Positions 1 to 4,931 of a stretch of 12,126 nt of DNA are shown piece by piece. Origin of the DNA: an uncultured Collinsella sp. (GTDB lineage: Bacteria > Actinomycetota > Coriobacteriia > Coriobacteriales > Coriobacteriaceae); NCBI GenBank assembly GCA_902494685.1, contig CABUUE010000024.1, forward strand, positions 1 through 12,126, in the 5' to 3' direction. Both the position numbers and the translations under genes were made by a program. The first letter of the stretch is position 1, and each line of letters begins with the position of its first letter. Below the pieces are notes generated by a model that was not told the DNA's origin, did not search any database, and saw only the letters and a program-made list of their open reading frames with translations.

Positions 1-944
1 GCGCGGTTGCGCAGGCCCCACGTGGCGTACTGCGGCACGGAGTCGCCGCCCGTGGTGATGCGCTTGTACGAGTTGACCGTGGGGTTAGTGATGGCGCTGA
101 TCTCGCGCGCGTGCGCCAAGATGCCGGCCATGTAGTGCTTGGCGATATCGGAGAGGTGGTACTTCTCGTCGTCCTCGCCCCAAAAGACGTTGTTGCCGTC
201 GTGGTCGAATAGCGACTGGCACAGGAACATAGCGCTGCCGTCCTCGCCCGCCAACGGCTTGGGCATAAAGGAGGCGTGGCACCCGCTCTCGTAAGCCTGC
301 TGCTTAATGATGAGTTTGGCCGTGGTGATGGCGTCGGACATGCTCAGGGCCTCGGCATGGCGCAGGCTCATACCGTGCTGCGAGCGGCCGGCGGCGTGGA
401 AGGTGTACTCCACGGGCACGGACATCTTCTCGAGCGTGAGGACCGTGTTGCGGCGCAGGTCGCGAGCGGCATCGCTCACCGAAAGATCGAAGTAGCCCAC
501 GTTGTCGAGCGGCTCGGGGGTGTGCTCGTCGGGGAAGTAGTAATACTCCAGCTCGGCGCCCACGTTGAGCAGGTAGCCAGCCTTCTCGGCCTTATAGAAC
601 ATGCGGCGCAACGCATCGCGCGGATCGCCGGCGAAGGGCTTGCGGTCGGGGGTGCACACATCGCAGAACACGCGGGCGACGCCGTTGTGGCTCGGGCGCC
701 ACGGCAAAATCTGGAAGGTCGAAGCATCGGGGAACGCCAGCATGTCGGCTTCCTCGGGCGTGGCAAAGCCCTCGATGGCGGAGCCGTCAAAGCCAATACC
801 CTCCTCAAAAGCGACCTCGAGGTCCTCGGGGCTAATGGCAAAGTTCTTGAGGCGGCCGAGAATGTCGACAAACCACAGACGCACAAAGCGGATGTCACGC
901 TGCTCTACGGAGCGGAGTACGTAATCGATGTTCTGCTGGTTCAT
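1..944 (-). CDS. Glutamine synthetase family protein (GlnA2-like), partial, with a degenerate metal site
   Basis: Only the first 314 residues are in the window; the family usually has about 440-470. The start ATG at 944 follows AAAGGGGAGC at good spacing. Classic glutamine synthetase landmarks are visible: DGSAIEGF (53-60), ELE (131-133), MPKPLAGEDGS (227-237) and NPTVNSYKR (287-295). The N-terminal half closely resembles actinobacterial GlnA2 as I recall it. Normal enzymes make glutamine from glutamate, ammonia and ATP using two metal ions. Here E131 and E133 are kept, but the two glutamates of the usual HEVAPGQHE block are A184 and G191. The histidine after GSGM is F240, the next one is C242, and the catalytic flap Glu appears to be D301. 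The frame is open throughout, so this is not decay by frameshift. Family membership is sure; glutamine synthetase activity is doubtful. It is transcribed alone, downstream of a LacI regulator, with a 134-base gap. Confidence 0.9.
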   Translation of the reverse strand, partial: MNQQNIDYVLRSVEQRDIRFVRLWFVDILGRLKNFAISPEDLEVAFEEGIGFDGSAIEGFATPEEADMLAFPDASTFQILPWRPSHNGVARVFCDVCTPDRKPFAGDPRDALRRMFYKAEKAGYLLNVGAELEYYYFPDEHTPEPLDNVGYFDLSVSDAARDLRRNTVLTLEKMSVPVEYTFHAAGRSQHGMSLRHAEALSMSDAITTAKLIIKQQAYESGCHASFMPKPLAGEDGSAMFLCQSLFDHDGNNVFWGEDDEKYHLSDIAKHYMAGILAHAREISAITNPTVNSYKRITTGGDSVPQYATWGLRNR

Positions 945-983
945 GTCGCTCCCCTTTCTTTCGGGCGGGTTTCGACTGGTCTA

Positions 984-1003
984 TATCGCAGATACTATCG
1001 CAG
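984..1003 (-). promoter_or_regulatory. Candidate promoter/operator of the glutamine synthetase-like gene
   Basis: On the minus strand, TGCGATAGTAT (992-1002) lies 47 bases before the start codon. The same 11-mer lies 44 bases before the GntR gene's start. CTGCGATA occurs twice here with a 12-bp step (plus-strand TATCGCAG at 984-991 and 996-1003). No convincing -35 box is visible. It could be an extended -10 element or a regulator site; the choice is inference. Confidence 0.35.
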
Positions 1004-1078
1004 AAAAATGTTTCCGCAGGGTTAAAGCGTATCAAGCGCTCAAAAAACGTGTGTGAACAGGCAGTTGCGAACGAATGG

Positions 1079-2101
1079 TTAGCGCGAGGTCGATGCGCGG
1101 TGTTCGATATGGCCGGGAACCTCGATGCGTTTGGGGGCAAGCTTTGCGGCTTCGCCCACGGTGGTGGTAACAACGTCGATGCGCTCGGACAGGCGCTCGA
1201 CTACGCGCTCGGCAATGGTGAGGGTGTCTTGCGCTGCTGTGGTCACACCGCCAAAGAGCACATGGTTCCAGGGGTAGTCGTCAAACGTCGCGATTTTGAG
1301 CCCCGCCGGCAGCGAGGGACCAAGCTGCGCCAGCGCCTCGGTCAGACGCAGGAAAACCAGGCCGTTGACAGCAATGAGGCCGAGCTTTTTGCCTGCATAG
1401 CCGCGGATGGTCTCGTCCAAGCGGCCGACGCCCGAGGCGCCACCGTCGGCCAGAGTGACGACCTCACCCGCAAGGCCGCGTCGCGAAAGTTCGTCGGCAA
1501 AGGCCTCGGCACGCTCGCGACGCACGGGGCTGTCGTCGCTCGCCTCGGTGAGCAGGCACAGGCGCTCGCTGCCAGCGGCGGCGAGCTCGTCTACCAAGCC
1601 AGCGACCAGCTCACGGTTGTTAGATGTCACCAGATCGACACCGCCGTCGGCAACGTCGCGGTCGAGCAGCACAACAGGCAGACATCCCGCTGCCGCGACG
1701 ATCGCCTCGTCATTGCCTCCGCAGGTGTTGACGACCAGGCCGTCCACGCCGGCATCGATAAGCCTGGTGAGCGACTCCGCTTCCTTAGCGGGGTCGTTGC
1801 CGCTAATGGCCGTCATGAGCGAGCAGCCGCGCGCGGCGGCGCTGACGGAAAGCCCTTCGAGCATGGCGCTGGAGAACGGGTTGGCGATGTCGGCCAGGAT
1901 CACGCCGATGAGGTTGGTGCGCGAGCTGCGTAGATTGCGCGCGGCGGCACGCGGGCGATAGCCGGTGCGCTCGATAACCGCCGCGATGCGAGCACGGGTT
2001 TCCTCAGTCATTTGCCCGGGGCGGTTGTTGAGATAGCGCGAGACCGTGGCCGCGCTCACGCCCGCCTCGGCGGCAATGTCCTTGATTCTCATCTGCGCCA
2101 T
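1079..2101 (-). CDS. LacI family transcriptional regulator
   Basis: A 340-residue protein, the normal size for this family. An N-terminal LacI helix-turn-helix spans about residues 5-25 (RIKDIAAEAGVSAATVSRYL). It is followed by the hinge region GYRPRAAARNLRSSRT (48-63), with the leucine that normally intercalates in the operator minor groove. The rest is a periplasmic-binding-protein-like effector domain beginning LIGVILADIANPFSS and ending with a typical TFDDYPW segment. Such proteins usually repress or activate sugar or nucleoside genes on binding a small ligand; the ligand here cannot be told. I chose ATG 2101 because GGGG lies six bases upstream. ATGs at 2140 and 2149 are in frame but lack a ribosome site and would add an atypical leader before the helix-turn-helix. 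It is followed downstream by the glutamine synthetase-like gene on the same strand, which is a possible target but unproven. Confidence 0.93.
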   Translation of the reverse strand: MAQMRIKDIAAEAGVSAATVSRYLNNRPGQMTEETRARIAAVIERTGYRPRAAARNLRSSRTNLIGVILADIANPFSSAMLEGLSVSAAARGCSLMTAISGNDPAKEAESLTRLIDAGVDGLVVNTCGGNDEAIVAAAGCLPVVLLDRDVADGGVDLVTSNNRELVAGLVDELAAAGSERLCLLTEASDDSPVRRERAEAFADELSRRGLAGEVVTLADGGASGVGRLDETIRGYAGKKLGLIAVNGLVFLRLTEALAQLGPSLPAGLKIATFDDYPWNHVLFGGVTTAAQDTLTIAERVVERLSERIDVVTTTVGEAAKLAPKRIEVPGHIEHRASTSR

Positions 2102-2168
2102 AGCGCACCCCGTTTCCCAATTGTCGGCGGTCTGAGCCATTTTAGGCATTTTTTTAAAAAGCTCGGTT

Positions 2169-2202
2169 GCAAAACGCTGTAGGTGAGCAGCATCGTTTTT
2201 GC
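2169..2202. other. Imperfect hairpin between gntR-type and lacI-type genes
   Basis: GCAAAACGCTG (2169-2179) can pair with CAGCATCGTTTTTGC (2188-2202) across a short loop, with a CAT and a T bulged. It lies in the 125-base gap between the end of the GntR gene and the start of the LacI gene. On the minus strand it is followed after a few bases by TTTTTAAAAAA. It could be a weak terminator or an operator for the LacI protein, since the arms contain AAAACG-like LacI half-site features. Neither reading is secure. Confidence 0.3.
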
Positions 2203-2226
2203 GTCTCGAGCAGATGCGATGATGGG

Positions 2227-2919
2227 CTAGATGGCCGAGTCTTTGGACAGCTCAAAATAATCGGGATGCAAGGCAATAACCGGGCCCTGCTCCTCGGGCA
2301 TCAGATGCAAGTGTGTCTCGGCCAGATAGCTCGCCGCATCGGTATCGCCCCTCTTAATGGCCTCGAGAATTCGGCGATGCTGCCGACGAATCGGCTCCCA
2401 ATCCAGATCCTGCGACACCATACGCAGCCAGTTATACCGCTCAAAATGCGTATTGATGCTCTTCATCCAATCCCACAGCATGTGGCGACCGGCAATCACA
2501 AAACACGTCTCATGGAACAGGTTGTCCAGATCGAAAAAGCGACGCGTTTCGCTATGGTCGAGCGACTCGGACTCGGCAAGAATCTGCTCCAGCCGATGCT
2601 TTTGCTCGGGCGAGGCGGCCGAACAGCATTTAATAAGCACGCTTCTCTCGAGTTTCTCGCGCAAGAAACAGGCATTCTCGGCACGCTCCATGCTGATTTT
2701 CGAGACATAGGTGCCGCTTTTGGGACGCGTTTCCACCAGCTCCTGCTCACGCAGGCGCACAAAGGACTCGCGAATGGGCGTGCGCCCGATTCCCGTCTCC
2801 TTTTCCAGACCAATCGCCGAAAGGCGCGTGCCGGGCCTGAGCTCGGCATAGATGATCTTGGACCGCAGTGCGTTGTATGCCTGATCTTGCAGGCTCTGAT
2901 AATGCTGGTGTTGTTCCAT
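2227..2919 (-). CDS. GntR family regulator, FCD (FadR) subfamily
   Basis: A 230-residue protein beginning MEQHQHYQSLQDQAYNAL. The start ATG 2919 has GAGGG four bases upstream. A longer frame back to 3033 would run into the large hairpin and has no ribosome site. The N-terminal winged helix (about 10-75) contains the GntR signature: LRPGTRLSAIGLEKETGIGRTPIRESFVRL, given here as two parts, LRPGTRLSAIGLEKETGIG and RTPIRESFVRL. The all-helical FCD domain follows. It shows the expected metal/ligand residues: D and H in DLDNLFHETCF, H in RRQHRRILEAI and H in ETHLHLM. FCD proteins mostly sense organic acids and sugar acids, with a metal ion in the pocket; the ligand here is unknown. There is no linked catabolic operon, so the target is probably elsewhere. 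Confidence 0.93.
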   Translation of the reverse strand: MEQHQHYQSLQDQAYNALRSKIIYAELRPGTRLSAIGLEKETGIGRTPIRESFVRLREQELVETRPKSGTYVSKISMERAENACFLREKLERSVLIKCCSAASPEQKHRLEQILAESESLDHSETRRFFDLDNLFHETCFVIAGRHMLWDWMKSINTHFERYNWLRMVSQDLDWEPIRRQHRRILEAIKRGDTDAASYLAETHLHLMPEEQGPVIALHPDYFELSKDSAI

Positions 2920-2963
2920 AAAGCCCTCGGATGAAGCCCACGGTTTGTCGAATATCACCCGTA

Positions 2964-2974
2964 ATACTATCGCA
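2964..2974 (-). promoter_or_regulatory. Candidate promoter element of the GntR gene
   Basis: Minus-strand TGCGATAGTAT, identical over 11 bases to the element before the glutamine synthetase-like gene and at nearly the same distance from the start codon (44 against 47). In both cases a GATAT follows a few bases later. The matched distance suggests a -10-type promoter element rather than chance. No -35 box is clear. Confidence 0.35.
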
Positions 2975-2990
2975 TCCCCCGCCCCCTCAT

Positions 2991-3059
2991 AAGTTGCGGT
3001 GGAATAGTTCCTGCTCAAAGCCTTCAGCAGCAAAAACAGGAACTATTCCACCGCAACTT
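2991..3059. repeat. Perfect long inverted repeat (23-bp arms, 23-base loop)
   Basis: The left arm 2991-3013 and right arm 3037-3059 are exact reverse complements over 23 bases. The arm includes TTGCGGTGGAATAGTTCC. The loop is 3014-3036. The structure lies just upstream of the GntR promoter candidate and has no run of T directly after either arm, so it is not a standard terminator. Perfect arms imply recent insertion or selection. It is most like a dispersed palindromic element (REP/MITE-like), but copy number cannot be seen from one window. Confidence 0.85.
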
Positions 3060-3117
3060 CCAACAGTCTTTTTGGGACGGGGCTTTTTGGCCACCCCGGG
3101 CCGCAGGTCGGCCCCTT

Positions 3118-3277
3118 GCCACAAAAGCGGCCCATCTACTACGTTAACGCGGAGAGCCCAGACCATGCTGAAAAGTGCGAAAACAAAACCGCTGGTAGAG
3201 AGCTTGTCGATTTTCGAAAAAGCCGACTATGGTTGACCCCTGCGGCTTAAACGTAGTAGATAGGCCCTTTTCGTGGC
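3118..3277. repeat. MITE-like element with ~35-bp imperfect terminal inverted repeats
   Basis: The left end 3118-3152 and the reverse complement of the right end 3242-3277 match at about 28 of 35 positions. They share a perfect core ATCTACTACGTT and outer blocks GCCAC and GGCC. About 90 bases lie between the arms and include the small palindrome TTTTCGAAAA (near 3212-3221). No transposase is encoded. A 78-codon frame on the minus strand (3144-3380) runs through the right part, but it has no recognisable domain and no clear ribosome site, so I do not call it a gene. The element could be a non-autonomous mobile element or a structured RNA. Confidence 0.6.
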
Positions 3278-3400
3278 GCAGCACTGCTGCACCCCAAATT
3301 GGCACCCCGAGCCCTCGTGAGTTGCCAACAAGCTGTTCGCCCAGCGCTTTATCCGCGCGGCATTTGGAAAATAGCACCACCGCAAAACCCGCGAGTAGCG

Positions 3401-3470
3401 CTTACTTTGCTATATCTCACTATACTTTGCTATATCTTGCTATACTTTGCTATATCTTGCTATATCTTGA
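3401..3470 (+). repeat. Tandem 10-bp repeat array upstream of the ATPase gene
   Basis: Seven consecutive 10-base units: two types, TATACTTTGC and TATATCTTGC, mostly alternating. The first two units and the last one are degenerate. The period is one helical turn, so any protein binding the units would lie on one face of the DNA. The array ends 15 bases before the ATG and touches the ribosome site. TTGCTA and TATATC recur 18 bases apart within it, resembling overlapping weak promoters. CTTTGC in the units is complementary to GCAAAG (3471-3476), which overlaps the Shine-Dalgarno AAAGGTGG (3473-3480), so a transcript carrying the array could hide its own ribosome site. Confidence 0.8.
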
Positions 3471-3485
3471 GCAAAGGTGGCTCAC

Positions 3486-4577
3486 ATGCAAACAAACCCT
3501 TTTAAGCCCACAGCAGGTAAAACACCCCCCACGATTATCGGCCGCGAAGATGTACTCGAAGAATTCAATGAAGGCCTCGTCAACGGGCCTGGTGCCCCGG
3601 GGCGCCTAATGCGCATAGCCGGCGTCCGTGGAACGGGCAAGACAGTCCTCCTTGACGAGTGCTCACGTTTGGCGCAAAGCCGTGGCTGGACGGTCATAAA
3701 AGAGGTCGCAACCGAGGGACTTTGTCAGCGCATTCTCGAACAGCTGCAGCCCAAATTCCAGGCCAAGCACGCCAGATTTGAGCCCACCGTAGCTGGCATA
3801 TCCATCGGCAGCATAGATATTGAGCGAATCGGCCCATCGCTACGCGACACCATGAGACAGACAATATCCAAGAATGGAAATGGCCTGCTCATCACTCTCG
3901 ACGAAGTTCAAGACGCAGAGCTCGATGAGGTCCGAACGCTCTCCATTGCGATTCAGCAGGTTATCGGCGAAGACCTTGATATCGCCTTTGTTTTTGCTGG
4001 GCTGCCTTCGATGATTGAAAGCATCATCAACGGAAAGACACTTACGTTTTTGCGCCGTGCCCTCCCCTTTGATCTGAAGGCTGTGGCAGTAACCGAAGTG
4101 TCGTACTCCCTCGAGGAAACCATTGAAGCGTCTGGCATGGAGTTGCAGCCAGGTATTGCCGGCCAACTTGCCGAGGCAACGCAAGGCTATCCTTTCATGA
4201 TCCAACTCGTTGGATACTACGCATGGCAGTTGGCAAGACGCGCACATACAGCGATTATTGGAGAAGAAGAAGCCGAGCGTGGCATTGCAACGGCACGCGA
4301 ACGCTTCTGCGCCATGGTGATTGAGCCCGCGCTGCAGCGCATTCCGCCCACGTGCATCGCTTATCTGCTGAGCATGGCGTCTTTGGGGCAGACGAGCTCA
4401 ACCAGCATGGTTGCCGATGCCCTAAACAAAACGCCTCAACAGGTGAGCTCCGTCCGCAGCCGCCTGTTAAGAGAATCGATTATCGAGGCTCCTTCGTACG
4501 GCAAGGTCTCATTTGCCATCCCCTACATGCGCGACTACCTCTGCGAACACAAAGCCGAACTGGAAGTTGAACTGTAG
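3486..4577 (+). CDS. AAA-type ATPase with likely C-terminal winged helix (Orc/AAA_16-like)
   Basis: A 363-residue protein, and the only plus-strand gene. It has Walker A GVRGTGKT (46-53), Walker B LLITLDEVQD (134-143, with D139 and E140), a sensor-1-like stretch FVFAGLP, and FLRRALPFDL, which holds a probable arginine finger. The last ~80 residues (SSVRSRLLRESIIEAPSYGK and onward) look like a winged helix. This architecture is known in Orc1/Cdc6-like and AAA_16 ATPases, and similar stand-alone genes occur in many actinobacteria without a settled function. I chose ATG 3486 because AAAGGTGG precedes it by five bases; GTG 3477 would lie inside that site. It has no partner gene. Repeats flank it on both sides, its base composition is less GC-rich than its neighbours, and it runs against local transcription, all suggesting an accessory insertion. 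No transmembrane segment or nuclease domain is visible. A role in DNA binding, partition or regulation is inference. Confidence 0.9.
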   Translation: MQTNPFKPTAGKTPPTIIGREDVLEEFNEGLVNGPGAPGRLMRIAGVRGTGKTVLLDECSRLAQSRGWTVIKEVATEGLCQRILEQLQPKFQAKHARFEPTVAGISIGSIDIERIGPSLRDTMRQTISKNGNGLLITLDEVQDAELDEVRTLSIAIQQVIGEDLDIAFVFAGLPSMIESIINGKTLTFLRRALPFDLKAVAVTEVSYSLEETIEASGMELQPGIAGQLAEATQGYPFMIQLVGYYAWQLARRAHTAIIGEEEAERGIATARERFCAMVIEPALQRIPPTCIAYLLSMASLGQTSSTSMVADALNKTPQQVSSVRSRLLRESIIEAPSYGKVSFAIPYMRDYLCEHKAELEVEL

Positions 4578-4597
4578 AAACGGCAACTGCCCTGCAA

Positions 4598-4724
4598 GAC
4601 GAAAACCGTTTTCGTACGGATTTAAAGCAGACGTAAACGGTTTTCGTCTGTTTTACGTTCGGAAATAAGACGCAAATTGCACTTTCGTATGGTTTTACGC
4701 CAAACGCAACACGCTTTCGTCCGG
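4598..4724. repeat. Cluster of TTTCGT-type motifs and small palindromes
   Basis: In the gap after the ATPase, TTTTCGTACGG (4609-4619), TTTTCGTCTG (4641-4650), TTTTACGTTCGG (4651-4662), CTTTCGTATGG (4682-4692) and CTTTCGTCCGG (4714-4724) recur. Main steps are about 32, 41 and 32 bases. Two are halves of palindromes: ACGAAAACCGTTTTCGT, and AGACGTAAACGGTTTTCGTCT (one mismatch, 4629-4649 region). There is no coding potential I can support. These may be binding sites or a decayed repeat. Confidence 0.5.
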
Positions 4725-4747
4725 CTATGCGTCCCCAATCCAGACGA

Positions 4748-4784
4748 AAAAGGCCCCGAGCTCGTGTGAGCTCGGGGTTCTTTG
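4748..4784. terminator. Bidirectional rho-independent terminator
   Basis: A perfect 10-bp stem CCCCGAGCTC / GAGCTCGGGG (4754-4763 and 4768-4777) with a four-base loop. It is followed by TTCTTTGT on the plus strand and by CCTTTTTCG on the minus strand. It sits between the convergent ATPase (+) and oxidoreductase (-) genes and can end both transcripts. Confidence 0.9.
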
Positions 4785-4866
4785 TGCCGCACATCTATGA
4801 GAGGGAATCGATGCGCACGGGCGCTACTCCATGTAGCCGCCCTGGGATGGCGGCAACCTCGTCAAT

Positions 4867-4913
4867 GGGGTCAGGTTTACATGCATCAACTTAGCGCAAA
4901 GTAACCTGGCCCC
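4867..4913. repeat. REP-like hairpin with GGGGTCAGG motif
   Basis: GGGGTCAGGTTTAC (4867-4880) pairs with GTAACCTGGCCCC (4901-4913), allowing one G-U pair and one bulge, around a 20-base loop. GGGGTCAGG stems of this kind are familiar from palindromic repeats associated with Y1/IS200-like (RAYT) transposases. No transposase lies in the window. It is 18 bases past the oxidoreductase stop codon and lacks a T-run, so a terminator role is less likely. Confidence 0.5.
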
Positions 4914-4931
4914 CATGCACCAAGGGGTTGA

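Noticed and set aside
276..1933. Plus-strand open frames of 249 and 294 codons
   Set aside because: They are antisense to the glutamine synthetase-like and LacI genes, whose motifs are clear.
2920..3033. N-terminal extension of the GntR protein to 268 residues
   Set aside because: It runs into the perfect hairpin, lacks a ribosome site and precedes a normal GntR start at 2919.
3144..3380. A 78-codon minus-strand frame overlapping the inverted-repeat element
   Set aside because: No recognisable domain and no convincing ribosome site; it covers repeat DNA, so it is probably spurious.
3401..3470. CRISPR array
   Set aside because: Units are 10 bases with no spacers, and there are no cas genes.
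4480..4794. A 104-codon minus-strand frame over the end of the ATPase and the terminator
   Set aside because: It crosses a strong bidirectional terminator and the TTTCGT repeats and has no known motifs.
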